Source: Candidatus Magnetomicrobium cryptolimnococcus (GTDB taxonomy: Bacteria; Nitrospirota; Thermodesulfovibrionia; Thermodesulfovibrionales; Magnetobacteriaceae). Taken from it: a DNA stretch of 64,000 bases. The translations under genes and the position numbers were made by a program. Of the stretch, positions 7,510-17,141 are shown one piece after another. The notes under the pieces are model-generated. The model did no database searches. It was given only the letters and a program-made list of their open reading frames with translations, and was not told the DNA's origin. The DNA lies in assembly GCA_018606805.1 (NCBI GenBank), contig JAGYWI010000004.1:88509-152508 (forward strand). The letters run 5' to 3'. Numbering within the stretch: position 1 is the stretch's first letter; every line of letters begins with the position of its first letter.

Positions 7510-9501
7510 TTATCCATTTAGCATGTTGTATGCAGTTTGTAATACATTTTCAACAGTAAATCCATAAGTTTCAAAAAGCACCTTAGCTGGTGCTGATACT
7601 GCAAATCTATCAATACCTATGGCTTTACCCTTAAGGCCGATATATTTATACCAGCAATAGGTAGCACCGGCTTCTATGGATATTCTTTTTTCCACGTTAG
7701 ACGGTAGTACCGATTCTTTATATTCATCCGATTGCTTATCAAATAACTCCATACATGGCATAGCTACTGCTCGTACAGCGAAGCCTTCGCTTACAAGTTT
7801 TTCATAAGCAGCTATCATAAGGTGTACCTCTGAGCCGGAGGCTATTAGTATCAGTTGTGGTTCTTTGCCGGAGTCTGCTAATACGTAAGCACCGTTTTTA
7901 ATTCCTTCGTGGCTTGCATATTTTTGTCTATCTATCACGGGCACGCTTTGTCTTGTAAATATCATGGCAATTGGTCCGTCTTTGTACTGGAGTGCAAACT
8001 CCCATGTAATTACCGTTTCATTAGCGTCGGAGGGGCGTATAACAACCAGATTTGGTATGGTTCTTAATGTGGTTAGCTGTTCTATTGGGTGGTGGCTTGG
8101 TCCGTCTTCGCCGACACCGATAGAGTCGTGTGTTAGTATAAATAAAGCGGGGACTTTCATCATAGATGCCATTCTTATGGCCGATAGCATATAACCACTA
8201 AATACCAAGTATGTACCAGCATAGGGGATTAACATCTTACTTAATGCCATGCCAATAACGATAGCGCCCATGGCGTGTTCCCTGACGCCGAAGTGGATGT
8301 TGCGGCTTGCCTTTAGCGCTGAAAAGGGCGGATATTTCTTTATATATGTCATGTTTGATGGTGAAAGGTCTGCAGAGCCACCGAGTAGTTGTGGGATAAA
8401 GTCGGACATGGAGTTTACAATGTTACCGGAAGCGCTTCTTGTTGCAACACTACCGGCACCTGGTTCAAACACCGGCATGTATTCTTTCCATTTTTCATTA
8501 AACTGTCTGGTTATAAATAGCTGCCAAAGGGCTGCCTCTGATTGATATGCCTTTTCATATCTACTAAAAAGCTCATGCCACTCCTCCTCGCGCTCTTTAC
8601 CGGTGGCGATGGCTTTGCGGAAATTTTCAAGTACATCATTAGGTATGTAAAACTCCTTATCTGGCCAGCCTAAGTTTTCTTTTGTTAAGCGCAGCTCCTC
8701 ATCACCAAGCGGGGCTCCGTGTATGTCCGAGGCATCTTGTTTATTGGGGCTGCCATAACCTAAATGTGTTCGCACTATTAAAATGGAGGGTTTGTCCTTT
8801 TCGTTTTTAGCGGCTTGGAGGGCGCTTTCTATCTCTTCTAAGTTATAGCCGCTCACTTCTTGTACGTGCCAGTGCTGGGCTTCAAAACGCTGTCGTACGT
8901 TTTCCGTAAATGTTAGGTTGGTTGAACCATCTATTGTTGTCTTATTATCTGAATACAAGTATATGAGCTTACCAAGCTTAAGGTGGCCTGCTAACGATGC
9001 TGCTTCATAGGAGACCCCCTCCATAATATCTCCATCGCTCACTATTGCATAAATATAATAATCAACAATATTAAACCCCGGCTTATTAAAAATCTCTGAT
9101 AGATACCTTTCAGCCATAGCCATGCCAACTCCAACGGAAAATCCAAACCCTAGTGGGCCGGTGGATACTTCAATGCCGGACTCTGGGCAATACTCCGGAT
9201 GCCCCGGTGTTTTACTGCCTATTTGTCTGAATTGTTTAATATCGTCTAAGGTTATGTTGTACCCTGTTAGGTGTAAAAGACTATATAAGAGCATAGAGCC
9301 ATGCCCAGCAGACAGTACAAATCTATCTCTATTTGGCCAAGCAGGGTTTTTGGGATTGTGCTTTAAAAAGCGCGTCCATAAGACATAAGCCATATCGGCA
9401 TCGCCCATAGGCATACCGGGGTGTCCTGATTTTGCCTTTTGCACTGCATCCGCTGCCAGCATCCTTATAGTATTTATGCTCTTGATGTGTAATGAGTTCA
9501 T
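7510..9501 (-). CDS. tkt: Transketolase
   Basis: A full-length 663-residue transketolase, the thiamine-diphosphate enzyme that moves two-carbon ketol units in the pentose phosphate pathway. Diagnostic segments are [32 protein letters not shown], the ThDP/metal motif [15 protein letters not shown] (GDG type), [23 protein letters not shown] [14 protein letters not shown], and the C-terminal domain with GSEVHL. The start [26 protein letters not shown] is typical, including KSGHPG. It lies about 80 bases downstream of gspM on the same strand and could be co-transcribed, although the functions are unrelated. It should serve central carbon metabolism together with tpiA at 34.7 kb. Confidence 0.96.
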   Translation of the reverse strand: MNSLHIKSINTIRMLAADAVQKAKSGHPGMPMGDADMAYVLWTRFLKHNPKNPAWPNRDRFVLSAGHGSMLLYSLLHLTGYNITLDDIKQFRQIGSKTPGHPEYCPESGIEVSTGPLGFGFSVGVGMAMAERYLSEIFNKPGFNIVDYYIYAIVSDGDIMEGVSYEAASLAGHLKLGKLIYLYSDNKTTIDGSTNLTFTENVRQRFEAQHWHVQEVSGYNLEEIESALQAAKNEKDKPSILIVRTHLGYGSPNKQDASDIHGAPLGDEELRLTKENLGWPDKEFYIPNDVLENFRKAIATGKEREEEWHELFSRYEKAYQSEAALWQLFITRQFNEKWKEYMPVFEPGAGSVATRSASGNIVNSMSDFIPQLLGGSADLSPSNMTYIKKYPPFSALKASRNIHFGVREHAMGAIVIGMALSKMLIPYAGTYLVFSGYMLSAIRMASMMKVPALFILTHDSIGVGEDGPSHHPIEQLTTLRTIPNLVVIRPSDANETVITWEFALQYKDGPIAMIFTRQSVPVIDRQKYASHEGIKNGAYVLADSGKEPQLILIASGSEVHLMIAAYEKLVSEGFAVRAVAMPCMELFDKQSDEYKESVLPSNVEKRISIEAGATYCWYKYIGLKGKAIGIDRFAVSAPAKVLFETYGFTVENVLQTAYNMLNG

Positions 9502-9581
9502 TTATGAGCCTCCATTTTTATTGTCCATAAGTGTTTATTAAGCGCACTTTAGTTTAGTCAATCCGTGCAAGTTTGAGTTAC

Positions 9582-10127
9582 CTACATCTTAGCAAGCGCT
9601 GAAATATCCATATTAACGCTCAAGTCTACAGGATTGGCGTAGTTGACTATTTTAATATCAAGTTTTTTTATTAAAAGAACCGGTGTTTTTTTTTCTATTT
9701 CATAAACAATATCGTTTAGGGCTGTTATGTTAGGCACCGATAGGTCTACATCCATGATGACTATCTGATAGGGGGGCAGCTTTTCTGTTTTTTTAACGTT
9801 ACTTCTTCTTAAGTTACCGCCATAGGCTTGAATTATCTGCCCAAGTGCCGACTGCACCTGAGCTGCCGCCAGTGAGTCCGTTTGCTCGTTTATTATATAG
9901 CTATTTATTTCTTGTGCCTTTTTTTCTACCTCTTCCTTACTTTTTTCAAGGTCCTTTGAACGGCTAATTGCTGATTTATATTTTTTAAGCATACTTATTT
10001 TGGAATCCCTTAAATCTTCAATCGCCTCTCTTTGCTCACTAAGCATGGTATATAGCTTGTCATACACAATGGCTACTGATAAAATAACAATTAATACTAT
10101 AAAAATAATCTTTTTTCTCTTGTCCAT
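9582..10127 (-). CDS. gspM: Type II secretion GspM/PilO-like protein
   Basis: The 181-residue protein has an N-terminal membrane anchor (IIFIVLIVILSVAIVY), a coiled-coil stretch (about residues 30-75) and a small C-terminal alpha/beta domain, the GspM/PilO layout. These proteins pair with GspL/PilN to form the inner-membrane platform of type II secretion or type IV pilus machines. Primary sequence is poorly conserved in this family, so the call depends on topology and on position: last of gspI-J-K-L-M in a minus-strand run. It starts 41 bases after the GspL-like gene. Confidence 0.75.
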   Translation of the reverse strand: MDKRKKIIFIVLIVILSVAIVYDKLYTMLSEQREAIEDLRDSKISMLKKYKSAISRSKDLEKSKEEVEKKAQEINSYIINEQTDSLAAAQVQSALGQIIQAYGGNLRRSNVKKTEKLPPYQIVIMDVDLSVPNITALNDIVYEIEKKTPVLLIKKLDIKIVNYANPVDLSVNMDISALAKM

Positions 10128-10168
10128 AGCGTTAGCCCATTATTTATAATTCTGATAAAGCATATAGT

Positions 10169-11662
10169 TTACTCATTTGGCCTTATATTTACAATAGTAG
10201 CCTTTATCTTAAATCTATCTTTTTGAAGTCTTGGGTCTTTTACTGTTGTTGCCGTAAACTGAGCCTTTTCAAAAAACGGTGATTTTTCTACAAGGGCTAA
10301 AAACTCCGAGGCATTTGATGAATATCCCTCCATGGTGGCATTTTCATCTGTAATTTCAAGCCTTATAAGCCAAGTATCTATCGGTGTTATTCTGGATAGC
10401 TCTGCTAACACTTCTGAGTGCAGTACCTCTTTATCTATAAAAGCGTTATAGGCAATGATTTCTTCCTCGGTTTTTTTGGCCTTACTCTTTAGCGTATCTA
10501 TTTTATCTATCTCCGGTTTTAGTTGCTTTAATTGTCTGTCAAGTTCCTCAATGCTTTGCTCAGCCTTCCATATTGGTATATATAAAGTGGCAGCATATAT
10601 GGCTGTTATAATAATGCCGATTATTATAGAAAGAACAAACGGGGGACTTTTCTTTTGTTTTTTTCCCAGTGTTAGAAGATTTAATGGGTGGACGTTGTAC
10701 TCATTGGTTAGTACGCCAAGGGCAGCACTATAAAAGTGCGAAGGCCTTTCTTTTATACCCATGGGTAATTCATCTATCTTTACAGTGTCAAACTTTACAG
10801 CGTTAAAAGACATAGCCCTTATTATACCGTCATAGTGCTCATCATCAGCATTAACTACCACCTTTACTGTGCCCTTTACGCGTTTAGAGAGAAACTCCAC
10901 CAAGCCCTCCACCTTGTCTTTAGGAAAGTTATAGGTGCCAGTAAGTATGCCAGTATTGTTTGCCATGTTTAATTCAAACTTGTCATCTTTAACTTTTATT
11001 AAAACTATGCCGTCATAGTTTTGCCCTTTAAGCGTAAAGGCACAAAGCTGAGTGAGAGAATATGCCGTTGGTATGATAGCCGATACGACGTAACCATTGT
11101 CTTTTAAAACACTTAAGTATTGATTGACAGGCTGTTTATTTAGTACATACAAGGTTATGTTAACCATGGAGTTTTCTTTGCTTATAATATTATAATCAAA
11201 AAACACCTCTTCATTAGTAAAAGGTGTTAGATTGTCCATATCATAGCTTAACACTGTATCAAGATTATCAATGACGGCATCCGGTAATTGAACGGTTTTA
11301 ATAATGCACCACTCTTTAGGTACGGTTAAAATGAACTTTGCCGTTTTTACATTGTGCTCAGCATTAAGCACATCAATAAGCTCGGCTGGCTTAATGTAAG
11401 CGCCATGTTCACCGGAAATAGCGCTTTTTCTAATAATTGATGGTCTTTGCAAAGTGCCCTTTACTATGGCAGCTGTTGATTCGCCTTTTTCTATTGTCAG
11501 GACAAAAAACCGTCTCTCCTGTACTGACCTATAGAGCGGGGTTTTTAGTAAAAAATCTTTTAATGAAAATAATAAACCTAATAATGAAAGCCGTTTTTTT
11601 TGTCCATCGGTATCTTCACAAGGGACAGCGCTGTTGTTATCCTGAAGTTTAGTTATAGCCAC
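10169..11662 (-). CDS. gspL: Type II secretion GspL (PilM/PilN-like) protein
   Basis: A 497-residue two-part protein. The first 340 residues look like the actin-like cytoplasmic domain of GspL/PilM (VLTIEKGESTAAIVKG, VPKEWCIIKTVQLP, VLSYDMDNLTPF). One membrane helix follows (FVLSIIIGIIITAIYAATLYIPI) and then a PilN-like periplasmic part with a coiled coil and a ferredoxin-like fold (LSRITPIDTWLIRLEI...ATMEGYSSNASEFLALVE). This is the GspL role, bridging the ATPase GspE in the cytoplasm to GspM. It sits between gspK and gspM as in classical gsp operons. No gspE or gspF gene is in the window, so the rest of the machine must be elsewhere. Confidence 0.8.
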   Translation of the reverse strand: MAITKLQDNNSAVPCEDTDGQKKRLSLLGLLFSLKDFLLKTPLYRSVQERRFFVLTIEKGESTAAIVKGTLQRPSIIRKSAISGEHGAYIKPAELIDVLNAEHNVKTAKFILTVPKEWCIIKTVQLPDAVIDNLDTVLSYDMDNLTPFTNEEVFFDYNIISKENSMVNITLYVLNKQPVNQYLSVLKDNGYVVSAIIPTAYSLTQLCAFTLKGQNYDGIVLIKVKDDKFELNMANNTGILTGTYNFPKDKVEGLVEFLSKRVKGTVKVVVNADDEHYDGIIRAMSFNAVKFDTVKIDELPMGIKERPSHFYSAALGVLTNEYNVHPLNLLTLGKKQKKSPPFVLSIIIGIIITAIYAATLYIPIWKAEQSIEELDRQLKQLKPEIDKIDTLKSKAKKTEEEIIAYNAFIDKEVLHSEVLAELSRITPIDTWLIRLEITDENATMEGYSSNASEFLALVEKSPFFEKAQFTATTVKDPRLQKDRFKIKATIVNIRPNE

Positions 11663-11676
11663 ATCTACCCTTTTTA

Positions 11677-12687
11677 TTATTCATATTCTTCTTTCATGTC
11701 ATTATACTTAATAACCTCTGGCGTTTTATAAAACAAAAAAGAATACTCATTTGTTATCTCAACAGCTGCTCGTATACCAACCTCTGTTTTAAAGTCCTTG
11801 ACCCGTCCTATGGATTCAATGGAAAAAACAGTAGCTGCCTTGATACCAGTACCTACGTATCTACGTATTGCCATAAAATGTGCCGGTATTAATAATTGCA
11901 CATCATTTACATTTTGTATTTCATTAGTTTTGCGAAACTCCAATATCTTATCAGCATCCTCTTCTTCAATACCCGGTATAGCCATAAGCACTTCCTTTGG
12001 TGCTGAGTTAAAATCTATAACAAAAGATGAGCTATACACAGTTACTAAGTCTTTTAAGCCTTTTTTTTCACCTGTACCATAAAATATCTCCTGAGTTACA
12101 CCTTTAACCAAAAGGAGCTCCTCTATGCTTGTGAAATAACTATCCGCTGGCTTATAGGGAGTTGGTAACGACATGTAGTAGTCCTCCTCCGCTCCATTTA
12201 GCTTGTGGAGGTTATCCTCATCCTTCCAATCCATGATGGAGTCAACAATAGTACTTCTGTCAGCCCCCTCCGGTACGCCAATGGCATCAAGCAGCCTATC
12301 TAATATTACTTCATCGGCAAAGTTTAAATCTACCCTGCTGTTTTCCGGTACAACCTTAACAATGAACTGTCCATCGTCAAAGTTCAGCTCATTAAACTCA
12401 CCATTGAAAAGCCAATCCTCCTCGCTTTCTACCTGATTAGTGGCAGCATCAGCAGTAACAGTATTTTTTTTATTAAGGATTTGCAAAATTGCCATATTAA
12501 TGCCAGCCTCTGCTAAGTACCTAGCCTTTGCAGCCATCTTAATATTATATCCGCTTTGTACCTCAAGCCGCGAGGTATAGGAAAATGCCGTAGCTACACC
12601 TATTAGCATAGCCAACACCCATATGGAAAGCAACAGGGCTACCCCATCTTTATTAGCTATTAGTTTATTGTTCAAGACTGTCTTCAT
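11677..12687 (-). CDS. gspK: Type II secretion minor pseudopilin GspK
   Basis: The product (336 residues from ATG 12687) starts with a class of prepilin-like leader, DGVALLLSIWVLAMLIGVATAFSYTSRLEVQSG, in which the usual Gly-Phe cleavage context is replaced by Gly-Val. GspK proteins are the largest minor pseudopilins and lack the Glu at position 5 needed for ordinary pilin packing, as here. The middle contains helix-hairpin-helix-like repeats (DFNSAPKEVLMAIPGIEEEDADKIL), a hallmark of GspK. It caps the pseudopilus with GspI and GspJ. A TTG at 12717 would add ten residues. ATG 12687 overlaps the end of gspJ by 23 bases; neither start has a strong ribosome-binding site. Confidence 0.85.
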   Translation of the reverse strand: MKTVLNNKLIANKDGVALLLSIWVLAMLIGVATAFSYTSRLEVQSGYNIKMAAKARYLAEAGINMAILQILNKKNTVTADAATNQVESEEDWLFNGEFNELNFDDGQFIVKVVPENSRVDLNFADEVILDRLLDAIGVPEGADRSTIVDSIMDWKDEDNLHKLNGAEEDYYMSLPTPYKPADSYFTSIEELLLVKGVTQEIFYGTGEKKGLKDLVTVYSSSFVIDFNSAPKEVLMAIPGIEEEDADKILEFRKTNEIQNVNDVQLLIPAHFMAIRRYVGTGIKAATVFSIESIGRVKDFKTEVGIRAAVEITNEYSFLFYKTPEVIKYNDMKEEYE

Positions 12688-13312
12688 TTTTAAAGGTATT
12701 CTTTTTAGGGCGCACAAGCTTACTTACCTGAGCCATCACCGGTATCACTATACTTTGTTGACCAAACTTCGTACTGTCAAGATTAATCTTCAACATCTTT
12801 ATAACCGTGTCCGTCTCATCAACCTCCGATACCCACTCACCTTGGGCATCAGTTGTTTTCTTAACATAATACTCAAAATCAATTTTCTTATACCCTTCAA
12901 AAAGGTAAGCCTGTCTTTCTTTTTTAAAAAACATGTCCTTTTCTTTTAAAAGCAAAGATACAGCATTATTTGCCTGTGTAACACTATACGTTACATTGAT
13001 AGTGTTCATAGCCCTACCCCACAATGAAATTGTTGAATAAAAAGTAAAAGAATTATCCTTAGCCTCATAAGCATATAACCTCTTGCCAAGGTCATCATAC
13101 ATAATCGGCACAAAAGATTCCACCTGCGCATTAATGATTCTAAAAGAAGCCCTAAGCCTTTCAAGAAACTCCACCTTAGCCTCGCCCTTTTCAACACTCC
13201 TTACACTTAAACGCATGGTTAATCCTAAAATAATTACGATCAAGGATAATATGGAAAAGGCTATGATAATTTCTATTAATGTAAATCCACTTTTTGTATA
13301 TTTCTTTATCAT
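12665..13312 (-). CDS. gspJ: Type II secretion minor pseudopilin GspJ
   Basis: A 215-residue pseudopilin with a short basic leader ending in SGFTLIEIIIAFSILSLIVIILGL: prepilin peptidase would cut after Gly and the Glu at mature position 5 is present. Length and the long C-terminal beta-rich domain fit GspJ, which builds the pseudopilus tip with GspI and GspK. The start ATG overlaps the stop of gspI as ATGA (13309-13312), showing tight translational coupling. It overlaps gspK at its other end. Confidence 0.85.
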   Translation of the reverse strand: MIKKYTKSGFTLIEIIIAFSILSLIVIILGLTMRLSVRSVEKGEAKVEFLERLRASFRIINAQVESFVPIMYDDLGKRLYAYEAKDNSFTFYSTISLWGRAMNTINVTYSVTQANNAVSLLLKEKDMFFKKERQAYLFEGYKKIDFEYYVKKTTDAQGEWVSEVDETDTVIKMLKINLDSTKFGQQSIVIPVMAQVSKLVRPKKNTFKNEDSLEQ

Positions 13313-13704
13313 GATACTACAGCAATAGTATCCTTTTTCTTTAAAGCCAACGTGCTAAGTGAAAAACTCCGCTGCCTTATACCATTACGCCACGTTATCT
13401 TTATCGTAATTGAATACAGGTCGTACAAAGTGGACTCAGCTTCATCGGAATCAACTTGCTCTATAAAAACATCAACGGAGTACTTTCCCTCTACGTCTTT
13501 ATTGTAAGCATCTTCCTTAAGGTCATCGTTTGTTCTGACTTCATTCATTGTCTGCCCTGCAATAAGTACCGCATGCGTATAATCCTCAGAATTTGTGATG
13601 CTTTTTAATGAACCAGAGAAAAGCTGTATAAGTGCAGTAATACCTATAGCTAAAATAGAGATAGCTACTATTACTTCTATTAAAGTGAATCCTCTTTTAT
13701 TCAT
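13309..13704 (-). CDS. gspI: Type II secretion minor pseudopilin GspI
   Basis: A 131-residue protein starting MNKRGFTLIEVIVAISILAIGITALIQLF, a perfect prepilin leader and N-terminal helix with Glu5. Length and the ending ITWRNGIRQRSFSLSTLAL fit GspI (family members usually end with a W..G....v.L.T strand). It leads the run gspI-J-K-L-M and overlaps gspJ by four bases. gspG and gspH are not adjacent. A TTG three bases upstream is also open but ATG 13704 is preferred. No clear Shine-Dalgarno sequence is seen. Confidence 0.87.
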   Translation of the reverse strand: MNKRGFTLIEVIVAISILAIGITALIQLFSGSLKSITNSEDYTHAVLIAGQTMNEVRTNDDLKEDAYNKDVEGKYSVDVFIEQVDSDEAESTLYDLYSITIKITWRNGIRQRSFSLSTLALKKKDTIAVVS

Positions 13705-13780
13705 CAAAGAATTATTTTACCATAAACAACAATTTTTTTTGGATGATTTAGGTAAAAGAAAAAAGGCATAAAATGCTTCA

Positions 13781-15325
13781 TCAAAAATTACTGTGGTTTC
13801 TTCTTAGCCCAAATTTTTTTAACTTGGAGTCAAAGGTTGATCTATTAAGCCTTGCGTGTTCGGCTGCTTTTGATATATTCCACCTGTATTTTTCAAGTAG
13901 GTAGAGTGCATAGCGCTCTTCAAGTTCCCGCCAGGCATATTTGTCAAAAATACGGGTATTATCAAGGGTATTATCTGTTGAAGGGTGATTTAATTGTGGA
14001 TTTAATATCGTATCTGGTTGTATCGTTGGCTTAGAAAAATCAATAAAGAGTTGAGGGGTTTTCATATGTTCAGGTAAGTCACTTATTGTAATTACATCGC
14101 CCTTAGAGGTAACCACAATAAATTTTGTGAAGTTTTCAAGCTCTCTGATATTGCCCCGCCAAGGGTACTCTAACAAAGTTTTCAAAGCCTCTGCCGAAAA
14201 GGTTTTAGACGAAATGCCTAAAACCTTACACTGTCTTTTAACAAAAAAATCCAGTAAAAGTTCAATATCGTCTTGCCTGTAACGAAGCGGGGGTACACTT
14301 ACTGGCAGTACATTTAACCTATAGTATAGGTCTTCACGAAATTTCTTTTGCTGTATAGCATCTTTTAAGTCTACGTTGGTAGCTGCAATGAGTCTGACAT
14401 TTACCTTTATAGTTGTAGTGCTTCCAACTGGCTTGACCTCCCCGCTTTGAATAAAACGAAGGATTTTAGCCTGTAAACCAAATGGCATATCCCCTATTTC
14501 ATCCAAAAAAACAGTACCACCACAAGCATCTTCAAAAAGCCCCTTTCTACTTTCAATAGCGCCAGTAAATGAGCCCTTCTTATGCCCAAACAATTCACTT
14601 TCAAGTAAATGCTCCGGTATAGTGCTACAGTTTTGTACAAGGTATTTTTCACCGCTTCGTTTACTTAGGCGATGTATTTGTCTTGCAATAAGCTCCTTAC
14701 CTGTACCACTTTCGCCGGTTATTAACACTGGAAAGTCGGTTTGTGCATAACTTTCCACCGTGTGCATCAGGTCAAGAAAATTTTTGCTTTTACCTACAAT
14801 AATATTTTGTTCTGTTAATTGCTCAATTGTCCTTTTAAGCTCCTTAGTTTTTTGACTTTCCACACTGCACGCCATATGCTTACTAATAGCTATTGAGCAT
14901 ATGTTTATAATGTTTTCAATTAAAGCTATGTGGCTTTCATCTGTGTGGATTTGCTCCTTCGTGCTGCTTGTCTCTATAAGCTGGATAGCTCCGTACACCT
15001 CACCAGCTTCGAGAATAAGGGGAAAACAGAGAATGACCTTACTTTTTACCTCAAAATCGTTTTCTATTTCAAAATAGTGCCGCTCATCAACCCCGGCATC
15101 TGCTATAGCCTTCTGGCCATTTTCTATAACCCATCCCACTATGCTCTTACGAAAGGCTCCTATACGCAGTCCCTTGATTTTCTCACTCTCACGCCCTGAT
15201 GCCTCAAGGCAAACATATTCGCCTTCATCCTTAACCCAAATAGAGCCCCTCTCTACATTATGAAGCTTAAGTAGTGCACTTAAAAAAAGACAGAGCATTT
15301 CAGTTGGATTTGATAACCATTTCAT
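13781..15325 (-). CDS. Sigma-54-dependent transcriptional activator with GAF domain
   Basis: The 514-residue protein has an N-terminal GAF-type sensory domain (about residues 1-150), a sigma-54 AAA+ domain (Walker A GESGTGKE, Walker B GGTVFLDEIGDM, arginine-finger region), and a C-terminal Fis-type HTH (ISKAAEHARLNRSTFDSKLKKFGL). The sigma-54 contact loop reads GSFTGA instead of the common GAFTGA, a conservative variant also known from functional activators. There is no receiver domain, so control must come through the GAF ligand. It lies 76 bases upstream of gspI on the same strand, so it may regulate the secretion genes or just share their transcript. Confidence 0.92.
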   Translation of the reverse strand: MKWLSNPTEMLCLFLSALLKLHNVERGSIWVKDEGEYVCLEASGRESEKIKGLRIGAFRKSIVGWVIENGQKAIADAGVDERHYFEIENDFEVKSKVILCFPLILEAGEVYGAIQLIETSSTKEQIHTDESHIALIENIINICSIAISKHMACSVESQKTKELKRTIEQLTEQNIIVGKSKNFLDLMHTVESYAQTDFPVLITGESGTGKELIARQIHRLSKRSGEKYLVQNCSTIPEHLLESELFGHKKGSFTGAIESRKGLFEDACGGTVFLDEIGDMPFGLQAKILRFIQSGEVKPVGSTTTIKVNVRLIAATNVDLKDAIQQKKFREDLYYRLNVLPVSVPPLRYRQDDIELLLDFFVKRQCKVLGISSKTFSAEALKTLLEYPWRGNIRELENFTKFIVVTSKGDVITISDLPEHMKTPQLFIDFSKPTIQPDTILNPQLNHPSTDNTLDNTRIFDKYAWRELEERYALYLLEKYRWNISKAAEHARLNRSTFDSKLKKFGLRRNHSNF

Positions 15326-15351
15326 GTCTTCACATAACCCTTACACCACAG

Positions 15352-15690
15352 CTAGCGTGTTATTAACATAATTATCGCAATAATTATCGCAAACATCAAC
15401 AAAAAAGAAAATGTCCCAAACGCTATGAGAACCCACTTAATTTTCCAAACAGCTGACTTGACATCATCCTGATTATGGAGTAACGTCTTTTCTATAAAGT
15501 TAATAATAGCAGCCACCGTTATCAACAGGTCATCAACCCACCCAACGACAGGCACATCAGGTATAAAATCAAATGGCATCAAGTCATATATCAGGGCTAC
15601 AATCAACACCAAAAAAGGAACTATTATTGGTCTTCTCTTCTTGGGGCGACTTAGTACCGTTACATTACCGTCTTTCAATTCATACTCCAA
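15352..15690 (-). CDS. DUF1232 (YkvA-like) membrane protein
   Basis: A 112-residue protein with two or three membrane segments. The diagnostic DUF1232 segment is DLMPFDFIPDVPVVGWVDDLLI, with the conserved PxDxIPD and GxxDD residues; one membrane helix precedes it and another (FGTFSFLLMFAIIIAIIMLI) ends the protein. Function of the family is unknown. It lies 26 bases upstream of the sigma-54 activator on the same strand, so the two may share a transcript. Confidence 0.85.
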   Translation of the reverse strand: MEYELKDGNVTVLSRPKKRRPIIVPFLVLIVALIYDLMPFDFIPDVPVVGWVDDLLITVAAIINFIEKTLLHNQDDVKSAVWKIKWVLIAFGTFSFLLMFAIIIAIIMLITR

Positions 15691-15901
15691 CTATAAGGTT
15701 CACTTATTTTTTTACTTTCTCACATATATAAACATAGTAAGGTATTTCACGTTATTATGTCTATAAAATATACTATAAAAAAAACTAAAATTGATATAAT
15801 ATTATATTAATTGCAATGCGCAAGAAAGTCAAATGAGCCTACTTAGCACAGGGACATTAGTAGGGTGTAATTACTGTTTTTTTTAAGGGGATACTATAGC
15901 A

Positions 15902-16798
15902 GTGTTATCAGCTGAAATTAAAGACCCACGGGGCATACATTTTGGTCAACACCTAATAGAGCAAGGCTTGGTTACAGAGGTTGACGTGCTTGAAGCACTT
16001 GAGATACAAAAAAGCAGAGAGATACCTTTTGAAAAGATAGCCCTTGAAATGCGCTATCTCAATATGAAGCAAATCTACCAAATCCTTACTTATCAGGTAG
16101 ATACAACCTTAAGCTTTGAAAACGTAGCACTAAAGAAAGGTTATCTGAGGAAAGATGAGGCTAATGTTATAAACGAGTACATATCGAAATATCGCCCGAT
16201 GATCGGTAATATACTTGTAGAGCAAAAGAAAATCAAACAATATGTCTTGGAGAGGGAATTAGAAGGATTTGGAAAACTAACTAAATATTACCAAAAGGCG
16301 GCTGCATTTTTAAAACATATAAATATTTTTAGTAATCTTGCTGATAACACACTATTGGCACTTTCTTACATTTCAAAAATGCTTATACACAAGGCAGGTG
16401 AAATCGTACTTAAAGAAGGTGAAAAGGCAGAGCATTTTTACTGTGTTGTATCAGGTACATTAAGAATAACCAAGGATAACCCCAACAAAGAAGGCAAGGA
16501 GATATATATAACAAACATAGGTGAACATGAAGTTTTTGGGGAGGCCTGTATCTTAGAAGGAGGTATAAGAACAGCCAATGTTATAGCAGAAACAGATGTA
16601 GTGTTAATTGTATTTAATCGGTATGATTTTATCGAATTTATAAAGAATAACCCCCAAGCAGCACTTAAATTTCTGCTGATGATTATTCAGCGGCTAATGC
16701 TGCGGCTTGGAAATACAAATAAAGAACTTGCCTTTGATAGACGAGAGTTTTCTTCACAAGATGAAATAGATAATTTGATTGACAGTTTATTTGATTAA
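15902..16798 (+). CDS. Cyclic nucleotide-binding domain protein with GspE-N-like region
   Basis: A 298-residue protein. Residues 1-130 contain two repeats of the pattern FGQHLIEQGLVTEVDVLEAL / IGNILVEQKKIKQYVLE, resembling the MshEN/GspE N-terminal domain, which in some proteins binds cyclic-di-GMP. Residues 140-265 form a cNMP-binding (Crp-like) barrel with KAGEIVLKEGEKAEHFYCVVSG and GEHEVFGEACILEGG.RTA. There is no DNA-binding domain or enzymatic output, so it may act by binding a partner. Translation starts at GTG 15902 with AAGGGG upstream. The combination suggests integration of two nucleotide signals, but the binding of either is unproven. Confidence 0.8.
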   Translation: MLSAEIKDPRGIHFGQHLIEQGLVTEVDVLEALEIQKSREIPFEKIALEMRYLNMKQIYQILTYQVDTTLSFENVALKKGYLRKDEANVINEYISKYRPMIGNILVEQKKIKQYVLERELEGFGKLTKYYQKAAAFLKHINIFSNLADNTLLALSYISKMLIHKAGEIVLKEGEKAEHFYCVVSGTLRITKDNPNKEGKEIYITNIGEHEVFGEACILEGGIRTANVIAETDVVLIVFNRYDFIEFIKNNPQAALKFLLMIIQRLMLRLGNTNKELAFDRREFSSQDEIDNLIDSLFD

Positions 16799-16814
16799 AG
16801 GAATGTTTATATAA

Positions 16815-17141
16815 ATGAAACACAAAGAACCTGATGCTTATATTAAAGAAGCGCTCTTTAAGATTATATCAAACTTTAATCCTGAAAAGATAATACTGTT
16901 TGGTTCTTTTGCTTATGGACATCCTGATTTTAACAGTGACATTGATTTACTTGTCGTTATGAATACAGCGTTACCACCATACGAAAGAGCTGTACCAATA
17001 AGGAAGGCATTAAGAGACATTGGTTTTCCTTTTGACATTATTGTTAAAACACCTCATGAACTTATATGCTATCAAGATATTGTGGGAACTATTGCATATA
17101 CTGCTATACATAAAGGAAAAATTCTCTATGAGCATACCTAA
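16815..17141 (+). CDS. MNT-type minimal nucleotidyltransferase
   Basis: A 108-residue nucleotidyltransferase of the polymerase-beta fold. The active-site motif GSFAYGHPDFNSDIDLLVV shows the GS...DxD signature. Such small enzymes pair with HEPN proteins as toxin-antitoxin (MntA/HepT) modules, where the MNT protein AMPylates the HEPN RNase. The gene is 16 bases after the cyclic-nucleotide-binding gene and overlaps the HEPN gene by 14 bases, so the pair is translationally coupled. Confidence 0.85.
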   Translation: MKHKEPDAYIKEALFKIISNFNPEKIILFGSFAYGHPDFNSDIDLLVVMNTALPPYERAVPIRKALRDIGFPFDIIVKTPHELICYQDIVGTIAYTAIHKGKILYEHT

